A DNA stretch of 24,485 bases, taken from contig NAVB01003393.1 in the NCBI GenBank assembly GCA_002179805.1, positions 1-24,485 on the forward strand, given 5' to 3'. The stretch is from Acanthamoeba lenticulata (taxonomy: Eukaryota; Discosea; Longamoebia; Acanthamoebidae). The number at the start of each line of letters is the position of its first letter. Positions within the stretch are counted from its first letter, which is position 1. Shown here one piece after another: positions 1 through 10,175 of the stretch. The translations under genes and the position numbers were made by a program. The notes beneath the pieces were generated by a model that did no database searches, was not told the origin of the DNA, and saw only the letters and a list, made by a program, of their open reading frames with translations.

Positions 1-24
1 CACATAAAATAAAAAGAGCTACAA

Positions 25-75
25 CTGACCAGCATGTTCATTTTGCTTTTTTTTAAAGGCTTGCGCGCTGGTCAG
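25..75 (-). other. Possible 3'-UTR stem-loop beside the stop codon of the M11 gene
   Basis: CTGACCAGC at 25-33 is exactly complementary to GCTGGTCAG at 67-75, with a 33-nt spacer. The pair lies 6 nt downstream of the TAG at 83-81, in the minus-strand transcript. A 9-bp stem with this loop could form in RNA, but chance is not excluded. No AATAAA is visible on the minus strand in the 80 bases available. Confidence 0.3.
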
Positions 76-80
76 CCCGG

Positions 81-3000
81 CTAAGGTGCACCCGTAAACA
101 AAAAGTTTGACTGCTCGCGTACGACGCCACGGTCGTGGTTGGGCATGTCAAAGATGGGCGTCTGCGCCACCACCCTCGAGTCGCTGCGCAGCCGCACGGT
201 TGGCGGGGGCTTGAACTTCCACACGTAGATCGCCACAGCGATTACAACAAGAACCAGCACAACAATCACCACCGGAATGACAATCGCGATCGCCGTCTCC
301 GGCGCGAAACTGGCGCCACCGCCGCCAGCGCTCGCGCTGACAGTGTCGTTGGCTGGGCTGGCGCTCGGCGAACGCTCATTTGGCGAGGCCGAGGGGGTGC
401 GCGAGGCCGAAGGGACGCGCGTGGTCGTGGGCGTGCCGGAGGGCGGGATCGGCGAGCGTGTCGGCGAGCCTGATTGGCGAGTCCCCGAAGGCGACACCAA
501 CGGTGTGGTGGCGGTAGCGCTTGCTGATGGTAGCCTGCTCGGCGGGACCACAGTCGACGTCCTGGATGGCGTTGCAACAGGTGTCACCGAAGAAGTAACC
601 GTGGGCGTGCGAGTCGTCGCAGTCGTAGTCGTAGTCGTCGCAGTCGCGGTCGCGGTTGGTGTCACAGTACGCGTGCTCGTGGGGGAAGCGAGCGGTGTTG
701 CTGTGCGCGATGAAGTCGCGCTGGACGTGGCACTTGCCGCGGCGGCCGATGGCGTGAGTGTCACAGTCGCAGTCGGTGTCACAGTACGAGTGCTCGTGGG
801 GGAAGCGAGCGGTGTTGCTGTGCGCGATGAAGTCGCGCTGGGCGTGGCACTGGCCGCGACGGCCGATGGCGAGGCTGATGCAGTCGGTGGCTGACTGGAC
901 GAAGGCGAAGGACTTGCGGTCGGATCAACACCACCGCTGGTGGCGGCAGCAAATGAAATGACGGCCGGTAACGAGAAAGCTTGCGTGGTGGGGTCAAAGA
1001 GGGAAAAAGCCATGCTGCCCGGTACCGGCAGCGCGGAGGGCATGTACGGATCCGTGATGGCCCAGCGCTCCGTGCCCGAGACCGCCAAGTTGCGCGTGAA
1101 GCCCCAGCTCCCGCTGGGCTTGTGCCACACGAGGTACATGCCCGCCAGACCGTAGATCGGCGCGCCGTCCTTGGCCCCGGCCAGCGTGTAGGTGCCGATC
1201 GGGATGCCGCCGGCGTCGCCGCTGCTGTTGGACAGGACTAGACCCTGCGGCAAGCCCGCAGGCAGCTCGGGCTCGGGGACTTGAGCCAGGCAGGTGATCG
1301 AGAGCGTCGGTCCGCCTTGCTGGTTGAAGAGCAGACCCCAGTCGTGGGTGTTGAACTGTCCCGTGACCGCGTCGGCGGTGAAGAAGTCCCCGCTGGTCAA
1401 CCCCTGCAGGGGAAACTGGCGGTAGATGGCGATCAAGGCCGGCGTCTGCCACGCGCCCGTTTCGCAGTCTTCAAAGCTGACCCGATGGCCCCAGCCGCGA
1501 AGGCACAGTCCGGCGAGCGGGCCGGTGGTGAGGCGGTAGCTCGGGAAGCCTTGGCTCACCTCCCTGGCAAAGACGTATACGCCGTCCATGTCGTTTCCGA
1601 ACCAGGTGGTCGTGAAGTTGGTGATTTGGTACATGCTGCAGTAGCCCGCAGGCAGCGACGGCACGCACTCGTTCGACGTCGCGCTCATGGTGAAGCCGCC
1701 CGGACAGGCTTGGCAATCGGAGATCGAGCGCGAGCCAGCGGGAGACGTCGTGAGCGGCGGACAAGGCGCGCACTGGTCCAACGAGGGCGAGTACATGTTG
1801 ACCGGGCAAGCATGTCTGACGAGCATGGCCTGCGTGTCGCCGCGGACCATGATGCGGCCGTTCCAACGGATCGGGCTGTCGCTCTGATCGTTGACGAAAA
1901 CAATCATTTCGCCCCAGGTGCCATCCTGCGAAAGCACGTACTTGAGTTCTTGTCTCCACTTGGCCTGGGTCGGGTCATAATAGAGGAAACTCTCTTGAAA
2001 GCCCCAACGCGTGTAGAACACCCAGCGCCGTGAACCCACGAGCTCGTACAGCCCGAGGATGTAATTCGACCCGGTCTGCCCGCTCTGGTCAAACATCAGG
2101 CGGCGCTTGGTGTTGGGCACCGTGGCGCCGCACGCCAGGCGGACGGTCACTTGACTGTTGGCCACGGGCGCGCGCACGGCGACCCAGAGCGGCGAGTCCG
2201 GGCCCAGCGAGGCCTCGATACCCAGCGTGCCGTCCCATGTGGCGTCTGTCGCGCCCATGCGAGGCGGGCTGCCGTAGAAGGCCTGGCCGGCTGGGAAGGA
2301 CTTGAACACGCCCAGCTCGCAGCTGGCCGGGCTCACGACAGAGATGACCGCGGCTTGGAGCTCTGAAGGCGCCGCGGCACGCAGCACCAGCGCGCGGCCC
2401 GTCGCACGGTAGGTCTGCTGCTCTCCGCACGCGATCACTGGCATGTCGTCGGCCCCCGGCTGGCAGCCGCTCGCCGCGCAGCCTCGGCCGTCGAGATGCT
2501 CCCCCTTGGGGTTGAGCCGCGTCACGCGGATGGGCAGGCTCGAGCTCGTCGGCGGGCCCGTCACCTCCAGCAGCACCGGCGCGGAGCCGCCCATGCCGTA
2601 GACCCAGGGCGACGAGGCGTCGACCATGATGTCACGAAGGGAGTAAGTCCCCGAGCCGGCGTCCACCAGCATGCTCTGCGTCTGGGGGCGGTTATGGGTG
2701 ATCAAGATGCCCTGGCGGACCGAGGTGGAGACCTGCCCGGCGATGCGCCAGTTGAGGTAGATCCAGTTGTCCCTGGCGCCCGTCGGAATGCGGACCGTTT
2801 CGAACGTGTTGGCGTCATTGTTGGCTTCGATCGGCCCCAGAGCATAGTTAGCCACTCGTGCCGGTGCGCCCGCGGTCGAGCGGTCGTAGGCGTCGGCCGG
2901 ATAGGTGGCCTTGAGAAGAGTCCACTCCATCATGTCCTGAAAGCCGGCGAGGAAGACGAGTTCGGCGCCGTCCACGCCCACACCCATCGAGTCATAGAAG

Positions 3001-5938
3001 TTGCCGTATTCCCAGACGTTCGTGAGGGACGCCACCTTGTCGATCCTCGAGGCGTGGGGCAGCCCCATGTTGTGGCCCAACTCGTGGCCTGCGACATGTA
3101 TGCCCATCGCCCCGTCGCCGTTCAGCAGCAGATTGTTGCCGGGCGCTGCAGCCGCGCCTGCAAAGGGTAGATCGGACACGGGCAGCACCACCATAAAGTG
3201 CTGGACGGTGGCCCACTCCTCCGGGCTGATGTAGCACTCGTCGCTCGGGCTGCGCCCGGCGGCGTTCTTCCTGACCTCAGCGAGGAACTGGAGGTTGTTG
3301 TTGCTGTAGTCGTTGACCTGCGCCAGGGTGTAGGGAAGGACGTAGACGCAGTTGGGCTTGAAGATCATGTTGAGCGTGCAGCGTCCGCTGCTCAGGCGAG
3401 CAATATTGACCGGAAGATCGGCGGCCAGCTTGACCGCTCTGGTGAGATCTGGCGGCGAGTTGGGCCTGTCGCTGTAGGTCGTGCGGAAGAGGATCGTCTT
3501 GCGCACGCCCAGGCTGAACCTCTGCGCGTCCAAGCCTAAGGCTCTCTTGTTCGGAGCTTGAGACGCTGCTTGCGAGTCGATTGGCCGGAGTTGAGCGTGG
3601 ACGCAGGCCCCAGCGTGGAGGCGAAACCCGAGCAGGCCGTAGGTCATGGTGTCATGCATCGCCGGCTTATGAGGACCACCGTCCGTCGTGCCGCTGTGGC
3701 ACAGACTGTAAGACGAGCTACCTCCGTTGGAGGTGCTGGTCGCTTCGAGCCAGCTGCCGTCGGGATATCGCTCGCGCCACGACGCCATGGCGGTCACGTT
3801 GCCCACGGGCGGATACGCGATATATCGCTGCACGGTGATGACATCACGTACGTGGTGTCCGGCTGCTGGGTCGCTCTCCTCGGGCTTGTTGGTTGCCAAA
3901 GACCTCGCTATCGTCTGCGGGGGGCTCCCGCTCACGGGCAGAGTTGCTGTGCGCCGTGTGCGTCCCGCATTCCACGTGCATACCAATCGAGTACATGTAT
4001 GTGTGTAAGCGAGCTGGTAATGCCCGCGAGACGGAGACGAGACGTACCCACGATCTCCACGGCTCCCTCGCGCGCATCAAGCGACTTGCGCCCTTCCGCG
4101 TACCACGCCAAGTTGGTGCCATGGACCCCTTGGAAGGTGGGAATGGGGATAATGAGATACGAAAAAAGGCAGTCCACCAAGAAGGCCTTACCAATGGCGT
4201 TTGCTCCCGACAAAGTCATGTCGAGCGCCCCCACTTGGTGCCATTGCGACGCGCCTCTTGTTTCCGATGAGCTCAACACAGCCGTGCACTTCCCCGAGCC
4301 CTTGGACGCCTCAATTGGTGAGTTGCATTCGAGTTTGATTGTGGTGTCCCCGTTTTGTTGCCACGCCCCAGCAACTCGCACACCCGCTGTTGAGTGTTGG
4401 GTGAGGAATGTGAAGCATCAGCTCGATTGCGATCACAAAAACAAAGCAAGACCGCCGTGGCATACCCAGCGAGTCTTCAAGATCCAAAACTGTGCTGGCA
4501 TGCTGGGCCCACATAGACCCGGGGGCCACGTAGATCACTTGAGTTATCAGGGTGATGGAGATGATGATGGTGGTAATGGTGGCGCCAATGATTGGATGAG
4601 CGTGCGTCAACAACAACAAATAGATCACAATGCATGTGGCCGCACGCACCATTGGAAGCGTGGGCAGCAGTGATCGACAAGTTGCCGTGTTGGTTCCAGG
4701 TCGCCTGTCCAGTGCACCGCACAGCCTCCCCGAACGAGAGACCTCTGCTGTAACCTTGATGCACTACAACACACCGTCGGCACCATGAGAAACGCGGACA
4801 TGAGATAAGAGCGTGTAGAAGAAAAAGAAAAAGAAAAAGAAAAAGAAAAAGAAAAAGAAAAGTACCTTTGCCCACCACCGCCATGACAGAGGGTCCCTCT
4901 TGATTCCACGTTCCATAGAGCAGCACGCCTGCAACACAGACGTCAGCACAGACTCTATCGTGTTTGTGGAGGTTCGGCTCTTGTGTTGTCGTTGTCGTTG
5001 TCGTTGCGTGTCCTAAGTACCAATGGCGCCGTAAGCGTGCAGGGATAGCGCGCCTCGCTGGTGCCACTCTGCGCCTGGCTCCAGATAGATTCCGTTCGCT
5101 GTGTGGTTAAAGGACAGAAGGGTGTCATTCCAGGGGCCTGGCCTGCGCAGAATGGGCCTTTTTTTCAAGGCCGCACGTACACAGCGAAAAGTGTTGATCG
5201 GACGCCGAGGAGCCAGAGATGATCGTGGCGCTCCCCTCTTGCACCCAGATGCCACCTTCAGCAACGCGCAGGCCAGACTCAAGCCACCCGCTCACCGTGA
5301 TGTGCAGGCTGCCTCTCTGTACGAACGTGCTCCCCTGAGACACCGCGATCCCTGGTGGGGACAACGACATCGATTAGCAACTGAAGACAAACAAGGGGAC
5401 GTGAGATGGTATACCGCAGTCCACCAGAGCCAGCGAGCCGTTGATGGTGAAGAGCGGGGCAGTGATGAGAAGCCACTCCGCTTGAGGTCTGTCGAGATGC
5501 AGCTCAACCCGGCCCTCCGTCCTGAACAAAAGTCAGGAGAATGTTTGGCAGAGCAGCAAGCGGAACCGAGAACGAGATGGAGAGATATGGCGCACTGAAG
5601 TACGACATTGTTCGCGAGGAGCTCCACAGGGCCGTATGCGTATTCCACGTAGGAGCCCTCTGCGACGATCACCTTGCTGTCGTTTGTGGCGGCCATGAGT
5701 GCGTGGCCGACTGTGGCGAACGCACACAGCGAGGCGTCCGGGCACACCTTCAATGTTGCTGTGGTCTCTGTCGTGTTGGAGTGGCGGTGGCGATGATGAT
5801 GCAGTAACTTGGGAGAGAAGAAGAAGAAGAAGAGAGATGGAGATGCAGCGACTCCAAACCTGCGATGTTTGTGCACCAGCAGCACCCATAAAAGAGGCAC
5901 GTCAGTAGCACCACCAACAGCGGCACAGAGGCCTGCAT
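81..5938 (-). CDS. Secreted/membrane-anchored protein: beta-helix-like repeats fused to an M11 (gametolysin-type) metalloprotease
   Basis: Exons on the minus strand: 5938-5860, 5758-5596, 5521-5415, 5351-~5183, ~5142-5021, 4928-4866, 4763-4650, 4537-4466, 4386-4192, 4128-4048, 3946-81. They join in frame to about 1,676 residues. The ATG at 5938 opens a hydrophobic signal peptide (MQASVPLLVVLLTCLFYG). Residues ~30-390 are beta-helix-like, with a recurring W-x-Q-x-G rung motif. The protease follows: zinc motif HELGHNMGLPHA near residue 673 and a downstream YDSMG that suits the Met-turn. Then come Cys-rich modules resembling GCC2/GCC3 repeats (CAPCPP, CQACPGG), a Ser/Thr/Pro stalk (~1395-1595), a TM helix (~1607-1632) and a short cytoplasmic tail. 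M11 enzymes are zinc endopeptidases that cleave extracellular glycoproteins, so cell-surface or matrix proteolysis is inferred. The long last exon has no ATG near its 5' end, which argues for one gene rather than two. Exon 4/5 splice sites are ambiguous by a few bases, and a small intron near 3850 is not excluded. Confidence 0.82.
645..870 (-). repeat. Tandem duplication (117-bp period) in the Ser/Thr/Pro stalk of the M11 gene
   Basis: The segment beginning at 661 recurs at 778 with only a few mismatches over about 95 bases. The period is 117 bp, or 39 codons, so frame is kept. Each copy encodes the stalk block SRTATPLASPTSTRTVTPTA. Such mucin-like spacers are usually O-glycosylated and often vary in length between alleles. 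Confidence 0.85.
4820..4861. repeat. AAAAAG hexanucleotide microsatellite in intron 6 of the M11 gene
   Basis: About seven AAAAAG units on the plus strand, read as CTTTTT in the minus-strand transcript. It starts a few bases downstream of the intron 6 donor (GT at 4865-4864) and forms a long pyrimidine tract inside the intron (4865-4764). The Phe/Leu-rich open frames here are artefacts of the repeat. Confidence 0.9.
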
Positions 5939-6536
5939 CCGTCAGAAGTAGCCTCTCCTCTTTCCTTCACGCTTGTTTGCAATGTCTCCGGAGTGGGCAG
6001 TTCGAGCCGACGCTCTTTTTCTGGCTCTCTTGTTACACCAATTCAGACAGAAGGCAAAAGCCCAAAACCGAGACGTCGACGTAAATTCCACACTACTGCG
6101 CCGCGGTACTAGCTTGTGGTGACGAAGCGGAACTTGATGACGATGCAGATGTTGAGGTGGCGCTAGGGTGAGGGGTTGAGGTGGAGTAAGGAGGTCGTTT
6201 TGTCTTTGGGCTTGCACCCGCGCTTCTGGGCGATCGCTGGGCGGCAGTCGCGCTCAGAGAGAGGGAGAGAGGGTTGGCCCTCCCTTCTCGACTCACATTG
6301 CAGAAGGGGGGGGGGGTTGGAAGTCAACAGAGCTTTCAACGCAGTTATGAGTGTGTTCACACAAGTGAAGGGTGCAGGCCGAGTGAGCTGCACAGACCTG
6401 TTTCGTTTGTAAGTCTGCGATATTGCTGCGTGATACATAAAATAAAAATAATTAAAAATAAAACATATCTGCAAAACGGAAAACGCAAAGAAATCAACAT
6501 TATTTCAGCAACAGATTCGTGCCCCGCAAGACACAG
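5939..6536. promoter_or_regulatory. Divergent intergenic region between the M11 gene and INTS9
   Basis: This 598-bp stretch separates two genes transcribed outward, so it should hold both promoters and 5' UTRs. I see no convincing gene in it; the open frames are short and begin at non-ATG codons. It contains a purine-rich block (6250-6275), an 11-G tract (6306-6316) and a strongly AT-rich patch (6428-6475) about 65-110 bp upstream of the INTS9 ATG, which may be the core promoter. No specific factor site can be named with confidence. Confidence 0.5.
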
Positions 6537-9500
6537 ATGAAGCTGGTACACCATGTGGTCTTGAAGTTGCTTTTGCACAATTGTGTTGTAGTCACAAACT
6601 GACTTTTGGTTTGTGCCTCGGCAGTACTGCCTGGGCGAGACGTGCACCGTCATCAAATGGCGTGGGGTGCGTCTTATGCTCGACTGTGGCCTGCAGCTCG
6701 CTGCCATGCAGCGGTACGCACTCTCGACTCCTCCTGTTCAAGAATACCTGTCACGCCACTCACTTCCTACTGCTCCGCTTCAGGTTCCTGCCGGTCGATG
6801 CCGAGCAGCGCGGCCCCGGCAAGGTCAAGCTCGACGACCACGACGGCAAGCCCAGCAAGCGACCACGACCTGACACCGACCAAGGTCCTCTTTCTATTTC
6901 TTATGATTTTATGACTTTTTCTTCTCATTTTTATTTTTATTTTTGACATCACACCAGAGCCCGGCGCTGCGAACGAGATGCCGTTCACGCGTATCGGCAA
7001 CAATGTCTTCATCGAGGCCGGTGCGCGTTTCCATCTTCACATCCCAATCGTCATCACCGCGATGATGAGTGACGCCATGCGTGGTGTCGTCTGCCACCTC
7101 ATCATCACCACCACCACTACACAACACATAGGCGCGCCCCGGTTCCGCGTGCCAGAGTGGGGGCTGCTGGACCTGGCCGGCGTGGACATCATTCTCATTT
7201 CCAACGCGCACAACATGCTCGCGCTCCCGTTCATCACCGAGCACTCGGGCTTCCGCGGCCGCGTTTATGCCACCGAACCCACCGTCCAGATCGCCAGGCA
7301 ATTTTAACGCCTTAATTATTATTATATTCTTATTATTCTTTTATTTGAGTTATTAATTTTGTTTTTTTTTTAACATAATACCAATACCAAATGATGAATG
7401 CTTCTGTGCTACACACGACAGCATGATGATGCAGGAGCTGGTGAGCTATGTCGACAAGGTGCGGTACCCGGAGGATGAGCCGCCCCGATGGCAAAACGAA
7501 GACCTCCTCGCGTACGTGCCGTCGTCTCCTTGCATAACATGAGCTGGTTGGAAAGGATCTGGTCTGATCTCCGGTATATAATGTCAACAATGCAGGGCGC
7601 TGCCTCCGGAGCTGCAGGCGCAGGTGGCCGATGCGATGTGGTGGCGCGGCCTCTACGGACGGCAGGACGTGGAGGAGGCGATCTCCAAAGTGCATCGCGT
7701 CTCCTTCCATCAGCACATCGTACGCCTCTCCTGCTCTCGTTGTCTTACCACAAGTTGAATTAATCACGATAATAAACAATAAATAAATAAATAAACAATA
7801 AACAAATAAACAAATAAACGACGTGTCGGTGCATGAACACAGAACCTGCTGGGCCTGATTGAGGCCGTTCCGGTGAGCTCGGGCTTCTCGCTGGGCAGCG
7901 CCAACTGGGTCCTCCGCACCGACAGCGAGAAGGTGATCTCCTCTTTCCTGCACAGTCTCTTCAGGTCGTTTGTGTATGTTGACGCCGTCGTCGTTGTTGT
8001 TGGGATTGCTGGTGGTGTTGTGCAGGTGATCTACGTGGCCGACTCCTCCCTCTCGCCCGGACGCCACCCGCAGCCAATCGACAACTCCCTATTCAAGTAC
8101 CTCACCCCACCCTTTTAATATTTATTTAATAAAAAATTGATATTTTTATGTATTCTTTTCTAAATTGTTTTTTTTTTGCCGGCAGCAACTGCGACATCAT
8201 GCTCCTGACGGGCCTCTCGCCCGAGCCGCAGTACCCGCCGGAGGCCATGGTCCAGGAGCTGTGCAGCCTCGTCGGTTCGTGCCGCTCCTGCATCCCGCAT
8301 GCTTGCACGCGCCAGCTCGCGAGCTGACTCTTCTTGATCATCATCATCGTCATCATCATCACCACGCGGGACGTCATGACGTTGTCACATGATGCAGGGA
8401 GCACGCTGAGCGCGGGCGGGCGGGTGATGCTGCCGGTGTACCCGGGCGGGATCATCTTTGACCTCATCGAGCTCCTCCACTCGTACCTCCACTCGGCGGG
8501 CCACCCGCGCGTGCCGCTCTATTTCATCTCGCCCGTGGCCGACCAGGCCCTGGCCTACTCCAACATCTGCGCCGAGTGGTCCGTGATTTATTTTTAAAAT
8601 CTGTTTCTTTTTTATTCACTTGATTTCCCATTTATATTAAATTCTGAATTAAAATTAATTGTTTACGCGGCAGGTTGTGCAAGCCGAAGCAGGACAAGGC
8701 CTATCTGCCCGAGTGGCCCTTCATCCACGCTGACCTGCAGCAGGTTCGTCGCCCACGCAGGAATGACAAGAATGCGATTTCTATAATTATAATCTAAATT
8801 AATTCTCTTTTTTTTGTGCAGTCCGGCCGGTTGCAGCACTTCACGGGGGTGGATGATCCGCGCTTTGCGGCGGGCTTCAAGGACGGGCCCTGCGTGGTCT
8901 TCTGCGGCCACCCGTCGCTGCGCTGCGGCGACGTCCTCCACTTCATCAACACGTGGGGTCACGACCCCCGCAACGCCCTCATCTTCACCGGTTCCGTTCC
9001 CCCCCCTTCCCTCGTCTGACCCACGACCGAGCGGCTCATCGTCGTCGTCGTCTTCGTCGTCGTTTTCGTCTTCTTCGGCTTCTCGTCCCCTTTGTGGCGC
9101 AGAGCCGGGATTCGACTACGCGGCGGGCCTGAGCCCGTTCCAGGGCCTCAAGTGCCGCACGGCCTACTGCCCCATCGAGCCGCGCCTCACCTTCCTCGAG
9201 GCCAACCTCGTGCTTCGCGGCCACATGCCGGCGGCCGTCGTCGTGCCGTCCGCCTACACCGTCGGCAAAGGTCCGCTCCGCGTCGTGTGTGCGCCGAGAC
9301 CCGAGGCCCTCACCCTCGTCGTCATCGTCGTTGTCGTCGTGAACAGGCGGGCCGCCGACCGAAGCCAACAGCATCCTGCCCCTCGCGCGCCAGACGATCA
9401 CGTACCGGCCGCTCGACGTGGTCTCGCTGCCCTCGCGCCGCACGCAGACGCAGGCGGCCCTGTCGGCCGAGCTGGCCATGGACCTCAAGCTCCACAAGTA

Positions 9501-10135
9501 CGAGCTCTCGGCCCGGCTCGGCTCGCCCCGTGTCTGCGCGCCTTCTTCTCAGCTCGTGGCTCACGACGTCGTTTGGGGGGTTGCAACGCAGGCGCGAGAC
9601 CTATGGCGGCGGCGTCAACGCGGGCGAGAACGTGGTGGCCATGGCGCCGCTCTCTGCCGTGCTCTCGTCCAAGGACCACAAGCTCGACCTCAAGTCCCTC
9701 GCGGTGGCCGATGCCGCCGCCGTTGGCCAGTTACCTCTCCCGCCCCCTCCCCGCACGCCGGCTTGGCTGACACGCAACGCAACACAATGCAACACAATAC
9801 CAAAATAGGGAACGAGTGCTCTTGGGCGTCCCGACGATCGACGCCATCGTGCAGGCCCTGGCCGATCGCGGCGTCACCGGTACGCCGTCAGGACCTTCCC
9901 CTTTGCGTTGCGGGGGAGCATCGGAGAGGAGCTGACCAGCGCGTGGTTGCCACCAGACGTACATGTGGAGAACAAGCCCCAGAAGCGCGCCATGCTGCTC
10001 GTCCTCGACTCCCTGTCAGCTTCGGTGCTCCTGAGCCCGGCCAAGACCAAGATCACGACAACCAACGAGCACGCGCGGCACCTCCTGCTCGACATCATCA
10101 CCGCGCACACCTTCACCTTGCAGCACCACCCATGA
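6537..10135 (+). CDS. INTS9: Integrator complex subunit 9 (metallo-beta-lactamase/beta-CASP protein)
   Basis: Exons: 6537-6545, 6625-6713, 6784-6884, 6958-7020, 7132-7297, 7422-7511, 7596-7719, 7843-7932, 8026-8096, 8186-8274, 8398-8578, 8674-8743, 8822-8990, 9103-9270, 9347-9497, 9592-9729, 9809-9879, 9957-10135. They sum to 2,019 nt (672 aa), close to the ~660 aa of animal INTS9. Recognisable blocks are the start [55 protein letters not shown], and the beta-CASP run from VMLPVYPGG through [17 protein letters not shown]. The zinc-binding HxHxDH is degenerate (SNAHNM, residues 111-116), as expected for the non-catalytic partner of INTS11. INTS9/INTS11 form the nuclear Integrator cleavage module for snRNA 3' ends and promoter-proximal transcripts. 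Intron 5 uses a GC donor. Stop is TGA at 10133-10135, convergent with the next gene. Confidence 0.95.
7770..7819. repeat. AAATAAAC-type AT-rich simple repeat in INTS9 intron 7
   Basis: Reiterated AATAAAC/AAATAAAC/AAATAAAT units fill the middle of intron 7 (7720-7842). Several AATAAA hexamers occur inside this intron on the sense strand, so premature polyadenylation is conceivable, but the intron is clearly spliced to keep the INTS9 frame. Confidence 0.8.
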
Positions 10136-10155
10136 AAATATTTTTTAAAAACAAA

Positions 10156-10161
10156 AATAAA
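10156..10161 (+). terminator. INTS9: Putative polyadenylation signal of INTS9
   Basis: AATAAA lies 21 nt after the INTS9 stop codon in the 54-bp AT-rich gap between INTS9 and the convergent F-box/ankyrin gene. Both 3' ends must share this gap or overlap the neighbouring gene. No canonical AATAAA is seen for the minus-strand gene. Confidence 0.5.
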
Positions 10162-10175
10162 AAATATTTAAAAGA

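Noticed and set aside
277..894. Plus-strand open frame of 205 codons opposite the M11 stalk
   Set aside because: Val/Gly/Ala-rich mirror of the Ser/Thr/Pro repeat coding strand; no family features.
3932..4381. Separate small gene just upstream of the M11 exon
   Set aside because: The frame starts at GTG, holds good GT-AG introns and joins in phase to both the beta-helix exons and the protease exon, so it is part of one gene.
3558..4673. Plus-strand open frame of 371 codons
   Set aside because: It crosses several introns and exons of the minus-strand M11 gene whose splice phases agree; it has no recognisable domain.
4764..4949. Phe-repeat protein frame
   Set aside because: Translation of the intronic AAAAAG microsatellite.
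7762..7842. Polyadenylation site within INTS9
   Set aside because: Several AATAAA hexamers occur, but they belong to a simple repeat inside an intron needed to keep the INTS9 frame.
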